Assembly (NCBI GenBank): GCA_024280265.1
Contig: JAJRQL010000051.1
Coordinates: 1 to 43,576 of the forward strand
Source: Deltaproteobacteria bacterium
GTDB lineage: Bacteria > Desulfobacterota > Desulfobulbia > Desulfobulbales > Desulfocapsaceae
Direction of reading: 5' to 3'
Length of the DNA stretch: 43,576 bases
A model generated the notes under the pieces. The model did no database searches. It had not been told where the DNA came from and saw only the letters and a program-made list of their open reading frames with translations. A program made the position numbers and the translations under genes. How positions within the stretch are numbered: position 1 is the first letter of the stretch; each line of letters opens with the position of its first letter. Shown here piece after piece: positions 17,949-27,149 of the stretch.

Positions 17949-18509
17949 ATGCTTCAAGTAGACATGTCTGCTTCAAAAAGAGATAGTTTTGGTAAATGTG
18001 CCATGCGTCGCCTGCGCGTCAGTGGAAACACTCCAGCGGTACTGTATGGAAATGATAAGGATGTTATGGCCCTGCAACTTGAGACGATCCCTTTTCTGAA
18101 GACTCTTTTTCGGATCAGTCGTAAGAATGCTATTGTCAATCTGGCCATAAGTGATGAAGGGACTCGTCCAGTTATGGTGCGTGAAGTTCAGACTGATCCT
18201 GTTACGGATAGTCTGATCCATGCTGATTTCTATGAGCTGGACCTTGAAATACCTACGCGTTTTACCGTACCCGTTGAGTTTATAGGAGTTGCAAAGGGTG
18301 TTGATCTTGGTGGAGAGCTGGTGGTTCATAGCTCTTCTGTTGTAATCGAAGGAATTCCTCTTGAAATCCCCGATGTTGTAACCGTTGATATCAGTGACAT
18401 TGGTATTGGTGATTCTATTACGTTTTCTGATCTTGAAATTGCCAGCAGTCTGACCATGATGACAGAGGGAACAGATTTCTGTGTCGAGGTTATTGCTCTG
18501 GCTTCATAG
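17949..18509 (+). CDS. rplY: 50S ribosomal protein L25/general stress protein Ctc
   Basis: 5S rRNA-binding protein of the large subunit. The 186 residues correspond to the long CTC/TL5 form: an N-terminal L25 domain (K-R-D-S-F-G-K-C-A-M-R-R-L-R, then P-A-V-L-Y-G) and a C-terminal beta domain with D-L-G-G-E-L and D-I-S-D-I-G-I-G-D-S. It has a strong AAGGAGG site before ATG 17949. It ends with TAG followed directly by TAA, and a strong terminator follows. Confidence 0.94.
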   Translation: MLQVDMSASKRDSFGKCAMRRLRVSGNTPAVLYGNDKDVMALQLETIPFLKTLFRISRKNAIVNLAISDEGTRPVMVREVQTDPVTDSLIHADFYELDLEIPTRFTVPVEFIGVAKGVDLGGELVVHSSSVVIEGIPLEIPDVVTVDISDIGIGDSITFSDLEIASSLTMMTEGTDFCVEVIALAS

Positions 18510-18532
18510 TAAATCGGTATGCAGTTTTCTTG

Positions 18533-18574
18533 TCCGGAAACACCCTCGGTGAGGGTATTTCCGGATTTTTTTTT
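18533..18574 (+). terminator. Strong rho-independent terminator after rplY
   Basis: TCCGGAAA-CACCCTC pairs with GAGGGTATTTCCGGA around a three-base loop, followed by nine T residues. It is the best intrinsic terminator in the window and separates prs-rplY from pth. Confidence 0.9.
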
Positions 18575-18639
18575 GACATTAAAAACGTATTGATACAGGG
18601 CGGCTGGTTTACCGGCTGCAGTTCTTATGGGTACTTAAT

Positions 18640-19233
18640 GTGGCTGAAAACACTTTTCTGATTGCAGGTCTTGGGAATCCCGGAACCAGGTACGAGAACA
18701 CCCGGCATAATGTGGGATTTATGGTGCTGGATGCCATTGCGCGGAATGCAGGGGTGCGGCCTGAACTCACAAAGTGGGATGCCGATTACTGCAAGGCTGC
18801 AATATGGGGCGCCAAGGTCTTTTTTGTGAAACCTCAGACATTCATGAATATCTCTGGTCAGTCAGTTGCCAGGTTTGTGAATTTTTTTAACATTGATATC
18901 GGAAACATCTTGGTTGTGCATGATGACATCGATATGCACCCAGGCCGTGTAAAGCTGGTTGGTGGTGGCGGACCAGGTGGGCACAACGGCATTCGTTCTC
19001 TTATTCAGTGTATTGGCAGCAGAGAATTTTTCCGGCTCAAGTACGGAGTTGGAAGGCCTGGCCAGGCCGGAGTGCACCCCGATATACCTGTTGACCGATA
19101 TGTTCTTGCTTCTCTTGAGGGGGAGGAGGCTGGTCTTCTTGATACACGGATGAATTCGATTGTTGAGGGAGTTCGCACTTTTGTTGAGAGTGGAAGTCAG
19201 CCAGCCATGAATTTACTGAACAGTATAAAATAA
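18640..19233 (+). CDS. pth: Peptidyl-tRNA hydrolase
   Basis: Recycles peptidyl-tRNAs released by stalled ribosomes by cleaving the ester bond. The 197-residue protein shows A-G-L-G-N-P-G-T-R-Y-E-N-T-R-H-N-V-G-F with the catalytic histidine, F-V-K-P-Q-T-F-M-N-I-S-G, V-H-D-D-I-D and G-G-G-G-P-G-G-H-N-G-I-R-S, all typical of bacterial Pth. The start is GTG at 18640, overlapping an out-of-frame ATG at 18638; the ribosome site is weak. Confidence 0.95.
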   Translation: MAENTFLIAGLGNPGTRYENTRHNVGFMVLDAIARNAGVRPELTKWDADYCKAAIWGAKVFFVKPQTFMNISGQSVARFVNFFNIDIGNILVVHDDIDMHPGRVKLVGGGGPGGHNGIRSLIQCIGSREFFRLKYGVGRPGQAGVHPDIPVDRYVLASLEGEEAGLLDTRMNSIVEGVRTFVESGSQPAMNLLNSIK

Positions 19234-19328
19234 CAGGGGACTGGAGTTCCTTTTTTTGTATATTGTTGGTCCGCTCTTTTGTGGTATGATGGTTAGGCTT
19301 TTTTTTGAAAGCAAATTCTTTAAAAGTA

Positions 19329-19337
19329 TGGTATAAT
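19329..19337 (+). promoter_or_regulatory. Candidate extended -10 promoter for carD
   Basis: TGGTATAAT is a perfect extended -10 element about 130 bases upstream of the carD start, in the only sizeable gap of this region. A clear -35 at the right distance is missing, which extended -10 promoters tolerate. Confidence 0.45.
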
Positions 19338-19463
19338 GTACACTTGTTCGGGTTATGTTCTGCTCGGGCAGGATGTGGTGAACCGCTTGCTGTCACAGCG
19401 TGGCAATTTTAACATAAGAAAGGTTTTTTTTAGTGTTGGCATTTTCAGTCCCTCTGAGAGTGT

Positions 19464-19979
19464 ATGCCTGAATCCCCGATGTTATTCCAGGAGGATACTT
19501 TGTTTGTTCAAGGTGATATGGCCGTTTATCCGGCGCACGGTGTAGGTGTTATAGAAGCTATTGAGAGTCAAACTGTTGCTGGTATTGATCAGGCATTTTA
19601 TGTCATGAAAATACTGGACAATGATATGAAAATCATGATTCCGACTGCCAGCAGTGATAATGTCGGACTTCGTGCGATTATCAGTAAAAAGGAAGTGGAG
19701 GCGGTTCTTGATATTTTGCGCGATCGAAACTCTGAGATAGGATCTCAGACGTGGAATCGTCGCTATCGAGACTATATGGAGAAAATTAAAACAGGGTCGA
19801 TCCATGAGGTTGCTGCTGTTCTTCGTGATCTCTATCTCCTGAGTGTGGATAAGGATCTTTCCTATGGTGAGAGAAAGATGATGGATACTGCCAAAAATCT
19901 GCTGGTGACGGAGATATCACTTGCGAGAAAGGTTGATGAATCCAAGATCGAAACTCTCATCGATGATATGTTTCATTAA
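19464..19979 (+). CDS. carD: CarD family transcriptional regulator
   Basis: A 171-residue CarD/CdnL/TRCF-RID-type protein. The N-terminal RNA-polymerase-binding Tudor-like domain begins at F-V-Q-G-D-M-A-V-Y-P-A-H-G-V-G-V-I-E. The C-terminal helical DNA-contacting domain has W-N-R-R-Y-R-D-Y-M-E-K and L-S-Y-G-E-R-K-M-M-D-T-A. These proteins bind the RNA polymerase beta subunit and stabilise open complexes, for instance at rRNA promoters. ATG 19464 is used here; ATG 19479 in frame is also possible. Confidence 0.9.
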   Translation: MPESPMLFQEDTLFVQGDMAVYPAHGVGVIEAIESQTVAGIDQAFYVMKILDNDMKIMIPTASSDNVGLRAIISKKEVEAVLDILRDRNSEIGSQTWNRRYRDYMEKIKTGSIHEVAAVLRDLYLLSVDKDLSYGERKMMDTAKNLLVTEISLARKVDESKIETLIDDMFH

Positions 19980-20032
19980 TTGACACGTTTTTGTTGTTAT
20001 CAAAGTTATTTTCCAGGCCATTGTTCCCGGTC

Positions 20033-21019
20033 ATGACCTCTTCATCAGATAAATCATCTCCTGCAGATGCCAGGGTGATATTTGACTTTCACGTGTCAAA
20101 TGAACACGCCGGGGTACGTTTTGATCATTTTCTCGTTCAAGCAGTGGCTGATGTTTCCAGGAGCTGTCTGGTTCAGTCTATCCGCATGGGGCTTCTCCTT
20201 GTAGATGGTCATAAAAAGAAAAGCAGTTACCGGCTTAAGTCTGGTGAACGTATCCTTGGAAGCATTTATGAAGCTCCGCCGCAGGTGCTGGTTCCACAGC
20301 CCGTTCCCTTTGATATCCTCTTTGAGGATGAATTTTTATTGGTTGTTTCCAAGCCCCCAGGTATTGTAGTTCACCCTGCTGTCGGTAATCCGGATGGAAC
20401 TCTTGTCAACGGTCTCCTGTACCATTGTATGGAAATTGCGAGTATTGGTGATGAGATGCGACCGGGTATTGTTCATCGACTGGATAAAGATACCTCCGGC
20501 ATAATGGTGGTAGCCAAGTCTTCGCTCTGTCACCGTCTCTTGGTTGATATATTTAAGGAGAGAGAGGTCGAGAAGGAGTATCTTGCCCTGGTTCACGGAT
20601 ACCTGCGGGACAGGCAGGGCCGCCTGGTTGCTCCCATAGGCAGGCATCCGGTACAGAGACAGAAAATGACCGTGTGTGAGGAGCATTACGGTCGCTATGC
20701 TGCGAGTAACTGGCAGGGTCTTGAGGAATATACTGAAGGCTGCAGTTTGCTTCGGATCGGGATAGAGACCGGACGGACCCATCAGATACGAGTTCATATG
20801 GCCTCATTGGGGCATCCTGTGGCCGGGGATACCCTTTACGGCAGGGCAAGGAATACCAGGAATTACCCCAGACAGATGCTGCACGCCCATCGCCTCCGGT
20901 TCGCTCACCCGATCACAGGTACAACTGTGGATCAAATAGCTCCTCTCTGGTCAGATTTCCAGTTGATTCTTGATCAGTTGCGTGATATTGAGCATGAAAC
21001 GCTGGTGGAAGGAGCATGA
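20033..21019 (+). CDS. RluA/RluD family 23S rRNA pseudouridine synthase
   Basis: Converts uridines of large-subunit rRNA to pseudouridine. An N-terminal S4-like RNA-binding domain (V-R-F-D-H-F-L to K-S-S-Y-R-L-K-S-G-E) precedes the catalytic domain with P-G-I-V-H-R-L-D-K-D-T-S-G, carrying the catalytic aspartate, and G-R-T-H-Q-I-R-V-H-M. Length is 328 residues from ATG 20033; a TTG at 19991 would add 14. The stop overlaps the coaE start (ATGA), so the two are translationally coupled. RluD is the likeliest subtype because of the S4 domain. Confidence 0.9.
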   Translation: MTSSSDKSSPADARVIFDFHVSNEHAGVRFDHFLVQAVADVSRSCLVQSIRMGLLLVDGHKKKSSYRLKSGERILGSIYEAPPQVLVPQPVPFDILFEDEFLLVVSKPPGIVVHPAVGNPDGTLVNGLLYHCMEIASIGDEMRPGIVHRLDKDTSGIMVVAKSSLCHRLLVDIFKEREVEKEYLALVHGYLRDRQGRLVAPIGRHPVQRQKMTVCEEHYGRYAASNWQGLEEYTEGCSLLRIGIETGRTHQIRVHMASLGHPVAGDTLYGRARNTRNYPRQMLHAHRLRFAHPITGTTVDQIAPLWSDFQLILDQLRDIEHETLVEGA

Positions 21020-21603
21020 ATATCGCCGTAACTGGTGGCATGGGTTCTGGGAAAAGTTTTGTTGCAAAGGAACTGGCTCGGATTTTAGGATGTGAATATG
21101 TCAGTGCAGATAAAATCTGCCGCAATCTTTTGGAACCGGGTAATCTTGGATATGTACTGGTCAGCAGAACATTTCCTGACAGGTTTTTTATGGCAGGTGG
21201 TGAGATTGACCGAACTGTTTTACGCCAGGCGATATTTTCAGATAGCAAATTACGATTAAAACTTAATGATATTTTGCATCCTCTGGCTCGAGAGGAGATG
21301 AAAAGGCTGTGTTCCAGTGCAGAGGCCGGAGAAAGAAACCTGGTGGTTGAAGTACCTCTTCTTTTTGAAACTGGTTGGCAGGACGACTTTGATTGTACTC
21401 TGGTGGTTTTTGCCGATGCCGGGACTTGCATCTCCAGAGTAGTGCATAGAGATTTGGTGCCTGAGAACGATGCCCTGAAGGCATATTCCTCTCAGATGAC
21501 ACTCGAGGAGAAATGCAGTCTCGGTGACAGGATTATTGATAATTCTGGAACCTTCGAGGAAACCAGAGCCGCAGTGCGGTTATTTGCGACTGAAATACAG
21601 TAA
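21016..21603 (+). CDS. coaE: Dephospho-CoA kinase
   Basis: Last step of coenzyme A synthesis: phosphorylates the ribose 3'-hydroxyl of dephospho-CoA. The 195-residue protein has the P-loop V-T-G-G-M-G-S-G-K-S at residues 5-14, then S-A-D-K-I-C-R, H-P-L-A-R-E-E and the V-E-V-P-L-L-F-E-T-G-W motif. It overlaps the end of the upstream pseudouridine synthase gene by four bases. coaBC at 7417 belongs to the same pathway. Confidence 0.94.
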   Translation: MNIAVTGGMGSGKSFVAKELARILGCEYVSADKICRNLLEPGNLGYVLVSRTFPDRFFMAGGEIDRTVLRQAIFSDSKLRLKLNDILHPLAREEMKRLCSSAEAGERNLVVEVPLLFETGWQDDFDCTLVVFADAGTCISRVVHRDLVPENDALKAYSSQMTLEEKCSLGDRIIDNSGTFEETRAAVRLFATEIQ

Positions 21604-22066
21604 AAAATTGTTTCTAAAGGTGAAATCGCAAGAGAGGGTGCAAAAAGGCTTGACAGCTATTTCCCGAAACCTTACTATACTATAATCAAACGCCAGTCCT
21701 GGCTGAGATTCTGCTCGAAATAGGGGATTCAGTTAACCGAAATTTGATGTCCCGGTTCCAAAAAAACGTTAAAAGATATAAAAGAAGTGCAGCCCGCTAT
21801 TTGCACGATGTAATACTATTCAATTATTCCCATATAATCCTATCTAACAAACTACATATATCTATTTGTTGACAGAGTTGCCAGGCTAATTATATGGCAT
21901 TCTTGTAATGTGAGATTCCTGAAACGTATTTGTTAATAATAGTGACATTATTATCCTGATTATAATCGACTAATAATTTGTAAACTCAACGTTCCTGTCT
22001 GTGCAGGAATTGTATAACTATGCTTACTGCCTAGTAAAACAGCCTCTATAAAGGAGAAAAGTATTA
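21604..22066 (+). promoter_or_regulatory. Long rho leader with candidate promoters
   Basis: These 460 or so bases before rho hold no gene. Two TTGACA boxes are seen: 21650-21655, with TACTAT 17 bases later, and 21869-21874, with TATATG at 21891-21896 (16-base spacer). The second leaves a leader of about 165 bases before the ribosome site AAAGGAG. Long leaders are known for rho in other bacteria, where Rho terminates its own message early; that such control operates here is inference. Confidence 0.45.
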
Positions 22067-23317
22067 ATGAATCTGGCTGACTTAAAACTCAAGAAAATAG
22101 TTGACCTGGTAAAACTTGGGCGTAAACTCAAGGTGGAAAGTGTTAACACTCTGCGTAAACAGGAATTGATTTTTGCCATTCTTCAGGCTCAGGCAGACAA
22201 GGAAGGGAAGATGCGAGGTAATGGCGTCTTGGAAATTCTTCCTGATGGCTTTGGTTTCTTGCGGGCACCTGATTACAATTATCTTCCAGGTCCAGATGAT
22301 ATATATGTTTCTCCATCACAGATACGGCGTCTCGGCCTGCGAACTGGTGATACCATTGAGGGGCTTGTGAGGGCCCCAAAAGATGGCGAGCGTTACTTTG
22401 CTCTGCTCAAGGTTGAGGCTATTAACTTTGACTCTCCTGAAGCGGCGAAGAAAAAGACGGTTTTTGGCAACCTGACCCCTTTGCATCCTGAGGAAAAGTT
22501 TAACCTTGAATGTGAACCGAATAACTACTCCATGCGGCTCATGGAAATGATGTGTCCACTCGGGAAAGGACAGCGAGGCCTGATTGTTGCCCCCCCCAGA
22601 ACAGGAAAAACCGTTCTTATCCAGAAACTTGCCAATGCCATAGCTAAAAATCACAAGGAAGTATATCTCATCGTTTTGCTGATAGATGAGCGTCCTGAAG
22701 AAGTAACTGAGATGAAACGTACCGCGACGACAGCGGAGGTTGTCAGTTCTACCTTTGATGAGCCCCCCCAGCGCCATATTCAGGTTGCCGAGATGGTTAT
22801 TGAAAAGGCCAAGCGATTGGTTGAGCACAGAAAAGATGTGGTAATACTCCTTGACAGTATTACTCGGCTCGCCAGAGCCTATAATACAGTTACTCCTGCG
22901 AGCGGCAAGATTCTTTCCGGTGGCGTTGAAGCTAACGCTCTTCATCGTCCCAAACGTTTTTTCGGTGCAGCCAGGAATATCGAAGAAGGTGGCAGCCTGA
23001 CCATCATTGCCTCTGCCCTTGTTGAGACTGGTAGTCGCATGGACGAAGTGATTTTTGAAGAGTTCAAAGGAACCGGTAATATGGAGGTAGTCCTTGATCG
23101 TAAGATGTCAGATAGAAGGATTTATCCAGCCATTGATGTGAGGAAATCCGGTACTAGAAAAGAAGATCTTCTCCTTGAGCCGAGCGTGCTGAACCGTGTC
23201 TGGATTCTGCGTAAGCTGCTGTCTTCCATGAACCCTGCCAATGGTATGGAGTTTATTGTTGATAAGCTGAAGCAGCATGAAACAAATGAAGAGTTCTTTG
23301 ATTCTATGAACAGCTGA
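22067..23317 (+). CDS. rho: Transcription termination factor Rho
   Basis: Hexameric RNA-dependent ATPase that ends transcription. The 416-residue protein has the N-terminal Rho domain ([12 protein letters not shown]), the cold-shock RNA-binding fold ([14 protein letters not shown]) and the ATPase core: Walker A A-P-P-R-T-G-K-T at 175-182, then [14 protein letters not shown] and [13 protein letters not shown]. No family-specific insertion is seen. An AAAGGAG site precedes ATG 22067. Confidence 0.97.
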   Translation: MNLADLKLKKIVDLVKLGRKLKVESVNTLRKQELIFAILQAQADKEGKMRGNGVLEILPDGFGFLRAPDYNYLPGPDDIYVSPSQIRRLGLRTGDTIEGLVRAPKDGERYFALLKVEAINFDSPEAAKKKTVFGNLTPLHPEEKFNLECEPNNYSMRLMEMMCPLGKGQRGLIVAPPRTGKTVLIQKLANAIAKNHKEVYLIVLLIDERPEEVTEMKRTATTAEVVSSTFDEPPQRHIQVAEMVIEKAKRLVEHRKDVVILLDSITRLARAYNTVTPASGKILSGGVEANALHRPKRFFGAARNIEEGGSLTIIASALVETGSRMDEVIFEEFKGTGNMEVVLDRKMSDRRIYPAIDVRKSGTRKEDLLLEPSVLNRVWILRKLLSSMNPANGMEFIVDKLKQHETNEEFFDSMNS

Positions 23318-23463
23318 TTGATGATTGGGTATCTAAGTTTTTTATGACTGCGAGCGTTTTTTGTTGAAATTCCTGCCAGCTTTTATTATGTTTCAAATCC
23401 TTTGATATGTTGCAACACAAAATGTGATCATGAGATCACTTCTATTTTTAAGGAATAAAGATT

Positions 23464-23682
23464 ATGAGAAGCGATATACATCCAGAATATCATCAAATCA
23501 CAGCTATTTGTGGTTGTGGTAACGAAGTTGAGATTGGATCTGTAAATACAGAGATGAATGTTGAGATCTGTTCAGCATGTCATCCTTTCTTCACCGGAAA
23601 GCAGAAGCTTATTGATACTGCTGGACGAATTGAGAAATTCAAGAAACGTTACGCAAAGCATTTCGAGAAAAGCAAGAAATAA
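23464..23682 (+). CDS. rpmE: 50S ribosomal protein L31
   Basis: A 72-residue ribosomal protein of the zinc-binding type. A C-x-C pair lies in I-C-G-C-G-N, and a C-x-x-C pair in [13 protein letters not shown], followed by the typical [13 protein letters not shown]. An AAGGAATAAAG ribosome site precedes ATG 23464. It lies between rho and prfA, the common order. Confidence 0.95.
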   Translation: MRSDIHPEYHQITAICGCGNEVEIGSVNTEMNVEICSACHPFFTGKQKLIDTAGRIEKFKKRYAKHFEKSKK

Positions 23683-23751
23683 CAACCGGACGTTCTGTCT
23701 TCTGCATACAGGGTCCTTTTTTTCTCATTTGCTGCTTTTTTTTTCTTTGCT

Positions 23752-23786
23752 GATCCACAGTCTGTTCGCAGGTTGTGGATCTTTTC
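23752..23786 (+). terminator. Terminator-like hairpin between rpmE and prfA
   Basis: GATCCACA and TGTGGATC pair around a 14-base loop and are followed by TTTTCTGTTTT. It lies 70 bases after the rpmE stop and about 40 bases before the prfA start, so some separation of the two transcripts is likely. Confidence 0.6.
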
Positions 23787-23826
23787 TGTTTTATGGACTT
23801 GACAATTTTTCTTTTGGTATCCCTTC

Positions 23827-24897
23827 ATGATAGATAAACTCACTGACCTTGATGAAAAAATATCTCACCTTGAAGGAAGACTCTCCGACCCCTCTCTTAT
23901 AAACGATCAGAAGGCGTATCAGAAGGTTGCCCAGGAGCATGCCCATCTCACCAGTCTCCAGTTGCTTTACGATGAACTCAATGGAGTTGTTGCCTCTATC
24001 ACTGAAAATAGAGAGCTTCTCCAGGATGGAGATGAAGACCCGGAACTCCTTGAGCTCGCTCGGGAAGAGATTGAAGAACTGCTTGAGCAGGAAAAGAAGC
24101 TTGAGCAGGAAATCATGCTGCTGCTGCTTCCAAAAGACCCCAATGACGAACGTAATACCTTTCTGGAAATCAGGGCTGGGACAGGTGGAGATGAGGCAGC
24201 ACTTTTTGTTGCAGACCTGTTCCGCATGTATTCCCGTTATGCAGAGTCCATGGGCTGGAAAGTATAAGTTATGAGTTCCAGTCCCCTCGGAATTGGTGGT
24301 TTTAAAGAAATAATTGCACTTATCACCGGTGATTCTGTTTATTCACGGCTCAAGTATGAGAGTGGTGTTCATAGGGTTCAGCGGGTTCCTGAAACAGAAA
24401 CCCAGGGACGAATTCACACCTCAGCTGTTACGGTTGCCATCCTTCCTGAAGCTGACGAGGTAGAACTTAATATTAATCCCAGTGAATTGAAATTTGATGT
24501 ATACAGGGCATCGGGACCCGGTGGTCAGTCTGTAAATACTACCGACTCTGCAGTTCGTATCACCCATCTTCCCACAGGGCTTGTTGTCACCTGTCAGGAT
24601 GAAAAATCGCAACACAAGAATAAGGCCAAGGCTCTTATTGTTCTTCGGGCCCGTCTTCTTGATAAGATGGAACAGGAACATCATGACAAGATTTCGGAAG
24701 AACGTAAGAGTCAGGTTGGCAGCGGAGACAGAAGTGAAAGGATCCGTACATATAATTTTCCTCAGGGAAGAATGACAGATCATCGTATAAATCTTACACT
24801 CTATAAGTTGGACACTATCATGGCCGGAAAGCTCGAAGAGGTTATCAATCCGCTCATTACTCACGATCAGGAAGAAAAACTGAAACAGATCCAATGA
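23827..24897 (+). pseudogene. prfA: Peptide chain release factor 1 gene with an in-frame TAA at codon 147
   Basis: RF1 ends translation at UAA and UAG. The frame codes a normal 356-residue RF1 except that codon 147 (24265-24267) is TAA. Reading through gives G-W-K-V-x-V-M-S-S-S, where relatives have glutamate (V-E-I/V-M), so a single G-to-T change of GAA explains it. Beyond the stop lie P-E-T at 188-190 (the PxT stop-codon reader) and G-G-Q at 232-234 (the hydrolysis motif), so the first fragment alone cannot work. Both fragments are otherwise well conserved. It may be a sequencing error, a real nonsense mutation or, least likely, regulated read-through. prmC, the methylase that modifies this GGQ, follows. 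Confidence 0.92.
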
Positions 24898-24952
24898 ACA
24901 GTGTTTGCATTTTTGCCGGATATGGTGCCGTTTTCACCATAAGGGGTGAGTA

Positions 24953-25849
24953 GTGCTTGTTCATCAGGCGATTCAAGCTGCCACCCAGCGTCTTGCTGCT
25001 GCCGGTGTCGATACTCCAGAACTTGATGCAACACTTCTTCTCGGGCACTGTCTTGGGAAATCTTATACAGAGTTGTACCTTATGGCTGCAAGTGAGCTTG
25101 AAAGTGGCAAAGAAAGTCAGTTTCTTGAATTTCTTGCATTGCGAGAGCAGCGCCACCCTCTTGCATATATCACAGGCAGCAGGGAATTCTGGTCCATGGA
25201 TTTCCTGGTTGGCCCCGATGTTCTCATACCTCGACCGGAAACAGAACTCCTGGTAGAAAAAGCGATTGAATTGTACAGAAACAACTCCTGTCCCAAAGGC
25301 GTGATTCTTGATCTCTGCACTGGAAGTGGCGTAATTGCTGCTGTCCTCGCCCGGGAACTTGGATGTCCAGTGCTGGCCATTGACATTTCCTGTAATGCTC
25401 TGCAGGTAGCCAGAAAAAATGCCAGCACCCATGGCGTTGAAGATCTGATCACTTTTGTGCAGTCAGATCTTCTCTCAGCCATCCAAGCACTTCCTCTATT
25501 TTCTCTAGTTCTCTCCAATCCGCCCTATGTAAGTAGTGTTGAGATGAATGAAGGCCTACAACCTGAAGTTGATCTTCATGAGCCCCACCTCGCCCTTGAC
25601 GGTGGGGACAAGGGGCTTGAGATAATAAAAAAGATCTCCAGACAGCTGCTGCCGCTTTTTTTACCTGGTGCTTCTCTTCTAATGGAGATAGGAACTGAAC
25701 AGAGTGATGATGTTCTTTCCATGTTCAGCGCTGTTTCTTCTGGAAACAGGAGCTATACTGATCTTACTATAAGCAAAGACTACAGCGGTCATGATCGTAT
25801 CTTATATGGAAAGCTGAAAGACAATTCTGACACTGCAGAGGTGATATAA
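24953..25849 (+). CDS. prmC: Release factor glutamine methyltransferase
   Basis: Methylates the glutamine of the GGQ motif in release factors using S-adenosylmethionine. The 298-residue protein has an N-terminal helical part, then the SAM-binding fold with [11 protein letters not shown] and the catalytic N-P-P-Y motif ([10 protein letters not shown]). The start is GTG 24953 after an AAGGGGTGAG ribosome site. It lies 55 bases after prfA, the usual gene pair, and two bases before murA. Confidence 0.94.
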   Translation: MLVHQAIQAATQRLAAAGVDTPELDATLLLGHCLGKSYTELYLMAASELESGKESQFLEFLALREQRHPLAYITGSREFWSMDFLVGPDVLIPRPETELLVEKAIELYRNNSCPKGVILDLCTGSGVIAAVLARELGCPVLAIDISCNALQVARKNASTHGVEDLITFVQSDLLSAIQALPLFSLVLSNPPYVSSVEMNEGLQPEVDLHEPHLALDGGDKGLEIIKKISRQLLPLFLPGASLLMEIGTEQSDDVLSMFSAVSSGNRSYTDLTISKDYSGHDRILYGKLKDNSDTAEVI

Positions 25850-25851
25850 AG

Positions 25852-27123
25852 ATGGAAAAATTAATTATTGAAGGTGGTCGGGCACTCCATGGGGAAGTTT
25901 GTATAAGCGGCGCTAAAAATGCTGCTCTGCCACTTATCGCAGCAAGCCTCCTGGCACCAGGTATTCATGTTCTCCACAACGTTCCGGATCTGCGAGATAC
26001 CAGGACAATTCTGAGACTTCTTGAATCTCTCGGACTGAGCTGGGAGCGCCAGGGAAGTACTCTGAAGATTGACGGTACAGGTTTGAATCGTTCTGAGGCC
26101 TCTTATGAGCTTGTGAAGACTATGCGGGCATCGGTTCTTGTGCTGGGTCCTCTGCTTGCAAGACTTGGACGTGCAAAGGTGTCTCTTCCCGGAGGCTGCG
26201 CCATAGGCGCTCGTCCCATCAATTTCCACCTCATGGGATTTGAACACCTCGGGGTTCGCTGTGATCTTGAACATGGTTACGTTGATGCGCGGATTGAGGG
26301 ACGGTTGCAGGGCGGGACTGTTTATTTTGATATTCCATCAGTTACCGGTACAGAAAATCTCCTTATGGCGGCAGCTCTGGCAGAGGGGACAACAGTAATA
26401 AAAAATGCTGCCCGGGAGCCTGAAATTGGAAATCTTATTGATATGCTCAGTGGTATGGGGGCCGTGATCGAGGGGAAAAACAGTGAGCGGTTAACCATTC
26501 ATGGAGTAGAAGAACTTACGGCTTCCGAAAGTACTATTATTCCTGATCGTATTGAAGCCGGAACCTATGCTATCACCGTGGCGGCAGCAGGCGGCGATGC
26601 CATGATTAAAAATTGTGATCCCGGACACCTGCCCTCATTACTTGAAAAATTACGACTGGCAGGTGTTGGAATTGAAGTTGGAGATGACTGGATTCGGATC
26701 ACAACAGCTGCGCAGGATCATGTAACGAAGGCAGTGGATGTGACAACCATGCCGTATCCTGGATATCCAACGGATCTTCAGGCCCAGTTCATGGCTCTGA
26801 TGACCTGCAGTGATGGTCTCAGCGTTATTCATGAGACTATTTTCGAAAACAGGTTCATGCATGTACCAGAGTTGCAGCGCATGGGGGCAGATATTCAGAT
26901 TGACGGGCGGGTTGCGATGGTTAAGGGACTTGGCAGGAATTTACTCACCGGGGCCCAGGTGATGGCAACGGATCTTCGGGCAAGCTCCTCCCTCGTGATA
27001 GCTGGCCTTGCCGCCGCCGGGAGAACTGATATTTCCCGTATCTATCACTTGGAACGTGGCTATGAAAATATGGTTGACAAACTCACCGGACTGGGCGCTA
27101 CGGTGTGGAAAGAAGACGAATGA
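25852..27123 (+). CDS. murA: UDP-N-acetylglucosamine 1-carboxyvinyltransferase
   Basis: First committed step of peptidoglycan synthesis: adds enolpyruvate to UDP-GlcNAc. The 423-residue protein has S-G-A-K-N-A-A-L-P at the N-terminus and [10 protein letters not shown] with the catalytic Cys116, the residue attacked by fosfomycin in this family. [12 protein letters not shown] and [15 protein letters not shown] follow. It starts two bases after the prmC stop and closes the housekeeping block; it converges with the sensor kinase gene. Confidence 0.97.
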   Translation: MEKLIIEGGRALHGEVCISGAKNAALPLIAASLLAPGIHVLHNVPDLRDTRTILRLLESLGLSWERQGSTLKIDGTGLNRSEASYELVKTMRASVLVLGPLLARLGRAKVSLPGGCAIGARPINFHLMGFEHLGVRCDLEHGYVDARIEGRLQGGTVYFDIPSVTGTENLLMAAALAEGTTVIKNAAREPEIGNLIDMLSGMGAVIEGKNSERLTIHGVEELTASESTIIPDRIEAGTYAITVAAAGGDAMIKNCDPGHLPSLLEKLRLAGVGIEVGDDWIRITTAAQDHVTKAVDVTTMPYPGYPTDLQAQFMALMTCSDGLSVIHETIFENRFMHVPELQRMGADIQIDGRVAMVKGLGRNLLTGAQVMATDLRASSSLVIAGLAAAGRTDISRIYHLERGYENMVDKLTGLGATVWKEDE

Positions 27124-27149
27124 ACAGGGAGTCGTACTGGCTTGTTATA

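Noticed and set aside
24271-24897. Second part of prfA as an independent short release-factor-like gene
   Set aside because: It is in the same frame as the first part, joins it without a gap at a conserved position and has no ribosome site of its own.
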